Shown in pieces: positions 1-6,432 of a stretch of DNA of 8,375 nucleotides. How positions within the stretch are numbered: the first letter of the stretch is position 1; each line of letters begins with the position of its first letter. Source of the stretch: Boseongicola sp. Its GTDB lineage: Bacteria; Pseudomonadota; Alphaproteobacteria; Rhodobacterales; Rhodobacteraceae. The notes beneath the pieces were generated by a model. It was not told the origin of the DNA. It did no database searches and worked only from the letters and a program-made list of their open reading frames with translations. The position numbers were made by a program, and so were the translations under genes. Where the stretch lies: contig JABDPD010000039.1 in the NCBI GenBank assembly GCA_013042895.1, positions 1 to 8,375 on the forward strand, written 5' to 3'.

Positions 1-1
1 G

Positions 2-1285
2 TTGTATACGATCGCGATCTACACAGGCACGGGTATTCAAAAACCGGATTACCTTGCTACGGTTGATGCCGATCCCGAGAGCCCCACTTATTCTCAAGTG
101 ATCCACCGCCTTGAGATGCCGGGGATTGGGGACGAGTTGCACCACATGGGGTGGAATGCGTGTTCATCCTGTCACGACGATAGCTCTATGTCGCGGAAGT
201 ACCTGCTGGTCCCTGGAGTGCGTTCGAACAATATCCATGTCGTCGATACGGCGACGGATCCACGTGCGCCGCGGCTGCACAAGGTGATCGAGGGCGCCGA
301 GATCAAATCCAAAGCGGATTTGTCCGGACCGCATACTGTGCATTGTCTGGGCTCAGAGATCATCATTTCCTTCCTGGGGGACGCAAAGGGCGAGGCGCCT
401 GGCGGGTACCTGCATATGGATAAGGACTTTGAGATTATCGGGCGCTGGGAAAACTCGATGGGAGATATCCCGTTCGGGTATGACTTCTGGTACCAGCCGC
501 GCCACAACGTCATGGTTTCCTCGGAATGGGCGGCGCCGAATACATTCATGCCCGGGTTTGATCTCGAAGAAGTTGGGCATCTGAAATACGGGCGACGCTT
601 GCACATCTGGGATTTTGAAAGGCGCGAGCCGGTTGAGACAATGTATCTCGGCGAAGATGGCTTGATCCCTTTGGAAGTGAAATTCCACCATGATCCCGAT
701 AGCACGCACGGGTTTTGCGGCGCGGCGCTCAGCGCCAATGTCATCCACTTTTGGAAGTCCGATGAGGGCAAGTGGAAATGGGAAAAAATCATAGACGTCG
801 AGAATGAGCCGCACCCAGAGTGGCCCATTCCTATCCCCGGCGTGATGTCTGCGATCCTTGTGTCCATGGATGACAAATATCTCTATCTGAACAACTGGTT
901 GCATGGGGATATGAGGCAGTACGACATTACCGATCCGCACAACCCCAAGCTCACGGGGCAGGTGTGGATGGGCGGATTGTTGAACAAGGCACCCGAAGTG
1001 AATGGTGTGCCGGTTGCGGGCGGGCCGCAGATGTTCCAGCTGTCACTTGACGGTAAGCGTCTTTATGTGACGACCTCGCTCTTTTCGACGTGGGACAATC
1101 AGTTTTACCCGGACATTCGCACACAAGGTGGTGTCATGGTCATGATCGACTGTGACGTGGAGAATGGTGGCATGAAAATCAACGAGGACTTCATGGTCGA
1201 CTTCGGCAAAGAGCCGAATGGCCCGAGCCGGTGTCATGAAACCCGTTATCCGGGCGGTGATTGCACGAGCGATATCTGGTTGTGA
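2..1285 (+). CDS. mtoX: Selenium-binding protein 56 family / methanethiol oxidase (MtoX-like), 5' partial
   Basis: This is the C-terminal 427 residues of an SBP56-family protein. The family includes bacterial methanethiol oxidase (methanethiol + O2 + H2O to formaldehyde, H2S and H2O2) and human SELENBP1. Hallmarks seen, numbered from the first visible codon, are PDYLATVDADPESPTY (15-30), ELHHMGWNACSSC (45-57) with the CxxC at C54/C57, GYDFWYQPRHNVM, SSEWAAPN, NNWLHGDMRQYDI, VAGGPQMFQLSLDGKRLYVT and the C-terminal RYPGGDCTSDIWL. From memory, the whole protein aligns with human SELENBP1 (about 472 aa) with about 25 N-terminal residues missing. The frame is open at the window edge and the first codon TTG is probably internal. 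Signal peptide presence, and so cellular location, cannot be judged. Its stop overlaps the next gene's GTG. Neighbouring DmdA/DmdB-like genes make methanethiol a sensible substrate, which is inference. Family call is very firm; exact reaction less so. Confidence 0.9.
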   Translation: MYTIAIYTGTGIQKPDYLATVDADPESPTYSQVIHRLEMPGIGDELHHMGWNACSSCHDDSSMSRKYLLVPGVRSNNIHVVDTATDPRAPRLHKVIEGAEIKSKADLSGPHTVHCLGSEIIISFLGDAKGEAPGGYLHMDKDFEIIGRWENSMGDIPFGYDFWYQPRHNVMVSSEWAAPNTFMPGFDLEEVGHLKYGRRLHIWDFERREPVETMYLGEDGLIPLEVKFHHDPDSTHGFCGAALSANVIHFWKSDEGKWKWEKIIDVENEPHPEWPIPIPGVMSAILVSMDDKYLYLNNWLHGDMRQYDITDPHNPKLTGQVWMGGLLNKAPEVNGVPVAGGPQMFQLSLDGKRLYVTTSLFSTWDNQFYPDIRTQGGVMVMIDCDVENGGMKINEDFMVDFGKEPNGPSRCHETRYPGGDCTSDIWL

Positions 1286-1650
1286 TCGAGACCTGCATCA
1301 TAACGATCGCTAACCGCGACGGCGCTAAGTTCGAGGTTGACGCGCGCCGTCCACTGCTCGACTCGCTTCGCGAGCAAGGTGTTGATCTACCTTATGGGTG
1401 CAAGTACGGCGGCTGCATAACGTGTGCCGCCAAGCTGACCGAAGGTGGCGTTGATCAGCGTCGTCAGGTGGCGTTGAACAACCGTCAGATTGCGGATGGG
1501 TATGTGGTGCTTTGCGTCGCGCGACCGACGTCTGATTGCACGATTGAGATCGGTGTCGAGAGCCATGACAGGCTTTACCGCAACCCGTTTCTAGACCCGC
1601 TGGAGCCGCACGAACTAAAGGCGGATATCGCCACGCCAAAGGAGATCTGA
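1282..1650 (+). CDS. Plant-type [2Fe-2S] ferredoxin
   Basis: Small soluble electron carrier of 122 aa. The cluster ligands are visible as C40, C45, C48 and C78 in YGCKYGGCITC...LCVARP, giving the CX4CX2CX29C spacing of plant-type [2Fe-2S] ferredoxins. The beta-grasp start (IITIANRDGAKFEVDARRPL) matches the fold. A C-terminal tail of roughly 30 residues (SHDRLYRNPFLDPLEPHELK...) goes beyond the minimal domain. I chose GTG at 1282 because it overlaps the preceding TGA as GTGA, typical of translational coupling. A TTG at 1261 would add seven residues inside the upstream gene and is less likely. There is no strong Shine-Dalgarno, consistent with coupling. It is a free-standing ferredoxin with no reductase domain and no partner reductase in view. 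Close linkage to the SBP56 gene suggests that the two act together, but this is inference. Confidence 0.87.
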   Translation: MIETCIITIANRDGAKFEVDARRPLLDSLREQGVDLPYGCKYGGCITCAAKLTEGGVDQRRQVALNNRQIADGYVVLCVARPTSDCTIEIGVESHDRLYRNPFLDPLEPHELKADIATPKEI

Positions 1651-1653
1651 GCC

Positions 1654-2118
1654 ATGCCCGCCGCCGCATTGGATGACTTGTATGACTACGACTCCAAATA
1701 TCTAGCCGATATTCTGAAATCGGTAAAAACTATCGCTATGGTTGGGGCAAGTGCCGATAAAACCAAGTTCAGCTATGGTGTATTACGTGTTTTGCACGAA
1801 ACCGGCTATGACATGATCCCAGTGAACCCAAATCCGAATCTTCACGAAATCCGTGGCATTAGGGTGTATCATTCGCTGGAAGAGATCGACCGGCCCGTAG
1901 ACATGGTCGAAGTGTTCCGTCCTAGGGAAGAATTCTACGGGATCGCTGAACAGGCGATTGCGATCGGGGCTAAGGTGCTTTGGGGGCAGATCGGAGTCTA
2001 TGACGATCAGGCGGCCGAACTGGCTGAAGCGGCGGGACTGAAGGTTGTGATGAACCGATGTCCGAAGATCGAGTTGTTCCGGCCGTTTTGGAAACCCCGG
2101 CTTGATTTGAAGATTTGA
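1654..2118 (+). CDS. CoA-binding domain protein (CoA_binding_2, YccU-like)
   Basis: A 154-aa single-domain Rossmann protein of the CoA_binding_2 family, related to E. coli YccU and the N-terminal CoA-binding domain of succinyl-CoA synthetase alpha-type proteins. Diagnostic segments are KTIAMVGASADKTKFSYGV (residues about 25-43), the GYDMIPVNPNPNLHEIRGIR strand-loop, DMVEVFRPREE, GAKVLWGQIGVYDDQAAELA and the C-terminal VVMNRCPKIE. Members bind CoA or acyl-CoA, but no reaction is generally established. ATG at 1654 has an AAAGGAG Shine-Dalgarno at 1638-1644 with 9-base spacing, and sits 3 bp after the ferredoxin stop, so it is in the same transcript. Its place among CoA-thioester enzymes suggests a role in binding, sensing or delivering the CoA intermediates of this operon. 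That role is inference. Confidence 0.88.
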   Translation: MPAAALDDLYDYDSKYLADILKSVKTIAMVGASADKTKFSYGVLRVLHETGYDMIPVNPNPNLHEIRGIRVYHSLEEIDRPVDMVEVFRPREEFYGIAEQAIAIGAKVLWGQIGVYDDQAAELAEAAGLKVVMNRCPKIELFRPFWKPRLDLKI

Positions 2119-2156
2119 CAGGTGCAATCAGTACGGGGCTTGTTCGTTTGAAACGA
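2115..2156. promoter_or_regulatory. Possible internal control region: TTGACA box and 13-bp palindrome
   Basis: The 70-bp gap before the crotonase gene is the largest in the six-gene run. It carries a consensus -35 hexamer TTGACA at 2115-2120, overlapping the upstream stop codon, and a perfect 13-nt palindrome TCGTTTGAAACGA at 2144-2156. The best -10 candidates at the right spacing (for example CTTGTT at 2139-2144) are poor, so a promoter is only suggested. The palindrome sits between that position and the start codon, where an operator or a small hairpin could act. Regulator identity is unknown. Confidence 0.22.
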
Positions 2157-2173
2157 CGCCTATGTTTATCGCG

Positions 2174-2180
2174 AAAGGGA
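2174..2180 (+). promoter_or_regulatory. Ribosome binding site of the crotonase gene
   Basis: AAAGGGA lies 8 bases before ATG at 2189. It decides this start over an in-frame ATG at 2162, which has no such site and would add nine unconserved residues. Confidence 0.6.
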
Positions 2181-2188
2181 GCCGCGAG

Positions 2189-3004
2189 ATGAACGATATG
2201 ACCCAGAGCGATGAAGCGATCCTTCTGCGCAATGACGATGATGGCGTGACTGTTTTGACCCTGAACGCGCCGAAATCGATCAATGCGTTATCAGAGAAGA
2301 TGTTGGCCGCGCTTTCGGCGGCCTTTGATGAGATTGCCGAGGACCGTTCGGTTAAGGCCGTTGTGCTGCGGACCGCGGGCAACCACTTTTGTGCAGGGCA
2401 TAATCTCAAGGAAATGACCGCACGTCGTCAGGATGCAGATGGCGGATTTCAGTATTTTCAGGATTTGTTTCAGACCTGTTCCGAGATGATGCTGCGGATC
2501 GTACGTTTGCCTCAGCCGGTAATCGCGGAAGTGAAAGGCATTGCGACTGCCGCTGGATGTCAGCTTGTCGCGGCGTGTGATTTGGCGGTGGCCTCAGAAG
2601 AGACGCGCTTTGCGACATCGGGAGTGAATATCGGGTTGTTCTGCTCGACACCGATGGTTGCGCTCAGCCGCAATGTGCCGCGCAAGCAAGCGATGGAGAT
2701 GCTATTGTTGGGTGAGTTCATGCCTGCCTCGCGTGTCGTCGAGTTTGGATTGATCAACCGTTGTGTACCGCGCGATGCCCTTGAGACCACAACAATGGAG
2801 ATGGCGCGTATCATTGCCGACAAGCCACCGGCGGCGATCAAAATCGGGAAGCGCGCATTTTACGAACAGGCCGAGATGCCGTTGGAAGAAGCCTACGCTT
2901 TCGCAGGGCGTGTGATGGCTGAGAATATGATGGGTCAGGACGCCGAAGCTGGGATCGGTGCGTTTACGCGCAAAGAACCGATGCCCAAATGGACCGGCGA
3001 ATGA
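2189..3004 (+). CDS. Crotonase-fold enoyl-CoA hydratase/isomerase family protein (ECHDC3-like)
   Basis: A 271-aa crotonase superfamily protein. The CoA/oxyanion-hole segment is NHFCAGHNLKEM (65-76), and the second is KGIATAAGCQLVAACDLAVA (116-135) followed by FATSGVNIGLFCSTPMVALS (141-160). These match the ECHDC3-type subfamily. Against rat enoyl-CoA hydratase, the position of catalytic Glu144 is Q125 and that of Glu164 is G145, so both hydratase glutamates are absent. The reaction is therefore uncertain: it may be an isomerase, hydrolase, thioester-binding or otherwise altered crotonase. It is not a canonical DmdD or AcuH, which use two glutamates. The start at 2189 is set by AAAGGGA at 2174-2180. 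Its stop overlaps the ligase ATG (ATGA, 3001-3004), so the two are translationally coupled and probably share a thioester. Family firm, activity open. Confidence 0.88.
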   Translation: MNDMTQSDEAILLRNDDDGVTVLTLNAPKSINALSEKMLAALSAAFDEIAEDRSVKAVVLRTAGNHFCAGHNLKEMTARRQDADGGFQYFQDLFQTCSEMMLRIVRLPQPVIAEVKGIATAAGCQLVAACDLAVASEETRFATSGVNIGLFCSTPMVALSRNVPRKQAMEMLLLGEFMPASRVVEFGLINRCVPRDALETTTMEMARIIADKPPAAIKIGKRAFYEQAEMPLEEAYAFAGRVMAENMMGQDAEAGIGAFTRKEPMPKWTGE

Positions 3005-4623
3005 TCTACGACGGACCTGAAATGGACAAGTGCGCGGCCAATCATACGCCGTTGTCTCCGGTTTCGGTTCTGAAGCGAGTTGAGCGGGTTCATCCCGAGT
3101 TGCCGGCTCAAATCCACGGTTCGATCTGTCGAAATTGGGGTGAAGTTGCGGAGCGTTGCAAGCGGCTTGCTTCTGCGCTTAAGGCGCGGGGGGTTGGCAA
3201 GGGTGATACGGTCGCCTTGATCGCGCCGAATATCCCGGAAGCCCTCGAATGCGCGCTGGCTTTGCCCTTGTTGGGGGCGGTTTTGAACGCCAACAACGTC
3301 CGGCTTGATGCGGGAACGATTGCCTACATCCTTGACCATGGTGAGGCCAAAGTCTTGTTGGTGGACACCGAATTTTCGCAGATGGCGGCAGAGGCTGTCC
3401 GGCAAACGGGGCGAGATTTGCTCATCGTCGATATTGAAGATCCCGAGGGGCCGGGAGGCGCTCGAATTGGGGCTTTGACCTATGATGAACTGCTTGCAGA
3501 GGGCGATCCGAACTTTGCTTATGCACTGCCGGACGACGAGTGGGATGCTTTGGCACTCAATTATACGTCAGGCACCACAGGTCGGCCAAAGGGAGTGGTG
3601 TACTCTCATCGGGGTGCCTGGACAAATGCGGTGAACAACACCGTTACTTGGGAGATGCCGCATTTCCCGGTCTACCTTTGGACATTGCCATTGTTCCACT
3701 GCAATGGCTGGTGTTTTCCGTGGACGGTCACGATGTTGGCGGGGTGCCATGTGTTCCTTCGGGCACCACGGGCGGATGCGATTTACGCGGCTTTCGCGGA
3801 TCACGGAGTGACGCACTTGTGCGGTGCGCCGATCATTATGTCGATGATTTCAGGCGCGATACCCGAGGACCGGCGGGATTTTTCGCAAGATATCAAGATG
3901 ATGACAGCGGCGGCCCCGCCTCCCGCTTCGGTCATCGCGGGCATGGAAGCGATGGGGATTTCGGTCACGCATGTCTACGGTCTGACAGAAGTCTACGGGC
4001 CCGCCGTTGTCTGCGCCAAGAAGCCGGGATGGCAGGACTTGCCTGTTGATGAACAGGCCGCTTTGAATGCGCGGCAGGGCGTGGCCTATGAGCTTGAAGA
4101 AGATGTTCTGGTGCTGAGCCCGGAGACCGGACAGCCTGTGCCTTGGGATGGAAAGACTTTGGGAGAGATCGTCTTCAGGGGCAATATCGTGATGAAGGGG
4201 TACTTCAAGCAACCCGAAGAGACCGCGAAGGCCTTCAAGGACGGATGGTTCTGGTCGGGTGATATCGCTGTGCAACACCCTGATGGATATGTGGAAATTC
4301 GCGATCGTGCCAAGGACATCATTATCTCTGGCGGTGAGAATATCTCGTCCATTGAGGTCGAGAACGCACTTTATACGCATACTGACGTTGCTCTTGCTGC
4401 GGTTGTTGCCATGCCGGACGAAAAATGGGGTGAGGTGCCTTGCGCTTTCGTTGAGCTGGCCGCAGGAGCGACGGTGACGGAGGACGTGCTTCTTGCGCAC
4501 GCCAGATCAAAGTTGGCCGGGTTTCAGAAACCCAAGAAGGTCGTTTTCATGGAGCTACCCAAGACGACGACCGGAAAAATCCGCAAGAATGAACTGCGGG
4601 ATCTTGTCCGCGGTGAACACTGA
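3001..4623 (+). CDS. dmdB: Acyl-CoA ligase, DmdB-like (methylmercaptopropionate-CoA ligase)
   Basis: A 540-aa ANL-superfamily acyl-CoA synthetase that activates a carboxylate with ATP and CoA through an acyl-adenylate. Motifs seen are the P-loop TSGTTGRPKG (189-198), PLFHCNGWCFPW (230-241), TAAAPPPAS (302-310), YGLTE (326-330), SGD (419-421), RDRAKD (434-439) and TTTGKIRK with the adenylation lysine K526. Length and the HCNGW motif (H233, W237) agree with what I recall of Roseobacter DmdB, about 539 aa, where an equivalent His/Trp pair is catalytically important. The family also contains medium-chain and cinnamate-type ligases, so substrate is not fixed by sequence alone. ATG at 3001 overlaps the crotonase TGA by 4 bp and gives the family length; an upstream in-frame ATG at 2989 lies inside the crotonase gene and is less likely. 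Linkage to a DmdA-like gene favours methylmercaptopropionate or a relative (inference). Confidence 0.85.
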   Translation: MIYDGPEMDKCAANHTPLSPVSVLKRVERVHPELPAQIHGSICRNWGEVAERCKRLASALKARGVGKGDTVALIAPNIPEALECALALPLLGAVLNANNVRLDAGTIAYILDHGEAKVLLVDTEFSQMAAEAVRQTGRDLLIVDIEDPEGPGGARIGALTYDELLAEGDPNFAYALPDDEWDALALNYTSGTTGRPKGVVYSHRGAWTNAVNNTVTWEMPHFPVYLWTLPLFHCNGWCFPWTVTMLAGCHVFLRAPRADAIYAAFADHGVTHLCGAPIIMSMISGAIPEDRRDFSQDIKMMTAAAPPPASVIAGMEAMGISVTHVYGLTEVYGPAVVCAKKPGWQDLPVDEQAALNARQGVAYELEEDVLVLSPETGQPVPWDGKTLGEIVFRGNIVMKGYFKQPEETAKAFKDGWFWSGDIAVQHPDGYVEIRDRAKDIIISGGENISSIEVENALYTHTDVALAAVVAMPDEKWGEVPCAFVELAAGATVTEDVLLAHARSKLAGFQKPKKVVFMELPKTTTGKIRKNELRDLVRGEH

Positions 4624-4662
4624 CCAAACGGTCCATCAACCCTTATTGAGATAGTCCCAAGA

Positions 4663-5817
4663 ATGAACGAGACCCCTTCATTTGCCAAGTACAGTTTTGG
4701 TACTCAGGTTCGCAAATCCCCGTTTTCGGATGCCGCACTTCGCTGGGGTGCGCAGGGGTTTTCCGTTTACAATCATATGTATATCCCGCGCGATTTCGGG
4801 AACCCTGTTCAGAACTTCTGGAACCTTGTGAACGAAGCCATCCTTTGTGATGTTTCGGTTGAACGACAGGTTGAGATCACCGGCCCGGATGCGGCGCGTT
4901 TTGTTCAATACCTTTGCTGCCGTGATCTTTCAAAGATGAAGGTCGGTCAGTGCAAATACGTGCTAATAACCGACCAGGATGGCGGAATTATTAACGATCC
5001 GATTCTGCTGAAGCTCGGCGAGTTCCATTTCTGGCTTTCGATTGCTGACAGTGATGTTCTGCTCTGGGCGAAAGGCGTGGCCGTAGGGGCTGGCATGGAT
5101 GTGCGGATCAGCGAGCCTGATGTCTCGCCGCTTCAGCTTCAAGGCCCCAAATCGCGCGATATTCTAAGGGCGGCGTTTGGAGAGGCTCCAACAGAGCTCA
5201 AATACTACTGGTTCATGGAGTATGACTGGAACGGTGTGCCGCTGGTGATATCGCGTACGGGGTGGTCGAGCGAGTTGGGGTACGAAATCTTCCTGCGGGA
5301 CGCCTCGTATGGTGATCAGCTCTGGGAGCATCTGATGGCGGTCGGAACGCGGCTGGGCTTGAAGCCCGGGCATACCTCGTCGATCCGGCGCATTGAAGCG
5401 GGGATGCTGTCGTATCACGCGGATATGACGCTGGCGAATAACCCCTATGAACTTGGTATGGACCGGCTCGTTGATTTGGAGATGGAGGCCGATTTTCTCA
5501 GCAAACCAGCGCTTTTGCGGATCAAGAACGAGGGGGTGCGGCAGAAGCTGGTAGGCTTGGAAATCCAAGGAGCGCCGCTTCCGACTCCTAACAATACGTT
5601 CTGGTGCGTTAAGCAAGGCGACGCGTCGGTCGGCTATGTAACGTCCGCTGTGTACTCGCCGCGACTTCAGAAAAACATCGCGTTGGCAATGATTGACACG
5701 TCTGGGACGCAGATGGGGACCAACCTTGAGATTGAGACGGAAGACGACACAAGACGATGTGTTGTAGTGCAGATGCCGTTCCATGACCCCAAGAAGGTGC
5801 TTGCCGCAAAAAGCTAA
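4663..5817 (+). CDS. dmdA: GcvT-family methyltransferase, DmdA-like (DMSP demethylase candidate)
   Basis: A 384-aa protein of the glycine-cleavage T/aminomethyltransferase family, which moves a methyl or methylene group to tetrahydrofolate. It resembles DMSP demethylase (DMSP + THF to methylmercaptopropionate + 5-methyl-THF) through SVYNHMYIP (34-42), CDVSVERQVEITGPDA (62-77), RDLSKMKVGQCKYV (87-100), GGIINDPILLKL (107-118, with N111/D112 at the usual catalytic Asp), LSIADSD (125-131), EPDVSPLQLQGPKS (151-164), the folate-site region GWSSELGYEIF (200-210) and RRIEAGMLSY (242-251). It is somewhat longer than the DmdA proteins I recall (about 364-369 aa). The segment GHTSSIRRIEAG also differs from the GCPN(L)IERIE form of canonical DmdA as I remember it, so it may be a divergent clade with another methyl donor. 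It starts 39 bp after the ligase with only a weak ribosome site. No terminator is obvious after its stop. Confidence 0.72.
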   Translation: MNETPSFAKYSFGTQVRKSPFSDAALRWGAQGFSVYNHMYIPRDFGNPVQNFWNLVNEAILCDVSVERQVEITGPDAARFVQYLCCRDLSKMKVGQCKYVLITDQDGGIINDPILLKLGEFHFWLSIADSDVLLWAKGVAVGAGMDVRISEPDVSPLQLQGPKSRDILRAAFGEAPTELKYYWFMEYDWNGVPLVISRTGWSSELGYEIFLRDASYGDQLWEHLMAVGTRLGLKPGHTSSIRRIEAGMLSYHADMTLANNPYELGMDRLVDLEMEADFLSKPALLRIKNEGVRQKLVGLEIQGAPLPTPNNTFWCVKQGDASVGYVTSAVYSPRLQKNIALAMIDTSGTQMGTNLEIETEDDTRRCVVVQMPFHDPKKVLAAKS

Positions 5818-5881
5818 GTCAGAAGCGGTCGGCGTGACAACGTGTCGAAAGACCCTAATCCACGCACATAATCTCTGCACT

Positions 5882-5917
5882 GGCGTTGTCTAGTAGTAAG
5901 ACCTTAGCCTTCCAAGC
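5882..5917 (+). pseudogene. Possible decayed tRNA-Gly(UCC) fragment
   Basis: The stretch TAGTAGTAAGACC (5891-5903) followed by TTAGCCTTCCAAGC (5904-5917) resembles the D-arm and anticodon arm of alphaproteobacterial tRNA-Gly with anticodon UCC, as I recall that gene. The anticodon loop CTTCCAA is intact, but the 3' half of the anticodon stem (GCAAT) does not pair fully with TTAGC. No recognisable T-arm (GGTTCGAxTCC) or acceptor stem follows, so it cannot be functional. It lies about 75 bp upstream of the integrase remnant on the same strand, the arrangement expected for an element integrated at a tRNA gene. The rest of 5818-5992 shows no gene or clear hairpin. A chance resemblance is possible. 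Confidence 0.35.
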
Positions 5918-5992
5918 AATGTGGTTGAGTAACACGAGGTTGCTAAGTGTATCATTTCATTTAAGTTTGTCTTGCATAGTGTCGCATCCTGT

Positions 5993-6432
5993 AGCACCGA
6001 GTTGAGAGGCTTGGGTCTCTGAGTCGGGAAGCGATCCAAGACCTAGTATTAACGGCGCGACGTGGGTGGGCAGACAAAACGCGTGCTCATTGGAAGACAT
6101 CCCGTCATCTAAGCAGAGGCAGCTCGAAAGACTGCCCTTGGATTTGCTTTGGACTGGGGCAGGGGAGCCGGCAAGAAGATCCAGATTGGCGCCCCAACAC
6201 TTCAAGCCGCAATGGAGTCCTATCTCGCCGCCCAAAGTTACGGTCTGAAGTCCACAAAGACGGGGCGCGAAGTCAGTTCGACAAGCATTTGAAGGACTGG
6301 CTGGGATTGCCTCTTGATGAGATTACAAAGTCCACGGTTGTGGAGCGCTATGCCTCGCTTGCTGAGACACCGTCCACCGCCAACCACCTGTTGAAGTACT
6401 TTCGGACTAAGGTTGCATCCCCTAAAATCTAA
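5993..6432 (+). pseudogene. Decayed tyrosine-recombinase integrase (N-terminal and core-binding parts)
   Basis: Reading one frame from 5993 to about 6272 through its stops gives STELRGLGL, then VGKRSKT, RRDVGGQTKRVLIGRHPVI, AEAARKTALGFALDWGRGAG and TLQAAMESYLAAQSYGLKST. This order is that of the arm-binding and core-binding domains of phage/P4-type integrases (a GLGLRV-like strand, R-V-x-I-G-R-x-P, then A-E-A-R, then T-L-x-x-A-x-x-x-Y). In-frame stops occur at 6020, 6044, 6050 and 6110. At about 6272-6277 the homology shifts frame and continues as FDKHLKDWLGLPLDEIT, then TVVERYASLAETPSTANHLLKYFRT, ending at TAA 6430-6432. No catalytic domain (R...HxxR...Y) is found downstream, so the gene is truncated as well as frame-broken. 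It is non-functional, a relic of an integrative element. The family call is from motif pattern; the exact integrase type is uncertain. Confidence 0.8.

Noticed and set aside
172..940. Long - strand open frames opposite the SBP56 gene
   Set aside because: They lie wholly antisense to a strongly conserved gene and show no recognisable protein motifs.
2162..2188. Upstream ATG at 2162 as start of the crotonase
   Set aside because: No ribosome binding site there, and AAAGGGA at 2174-2180 correctly precedes ATG 2189.
3850..4500. 216-codon - strand frame opposite the acyl-CoA ligase
   Set aside because: Composition is arginine/histidine-rich shadow coding and the + strand carries every ANL motif in order.
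5164..5880. 238-codon - strand frame opposite the DmdA-like gene
   Set aside because: It overlaps the conserved + strand methyltransferase and reads as arginine-rich shadow sequence with no motif.
5818..5880. Rho-independent terminator after the DmdA-like gene
   Set aside because: Only a 4-bp GGTC/GACC pair can be formed and there is no T-run, so it is too weak to call.
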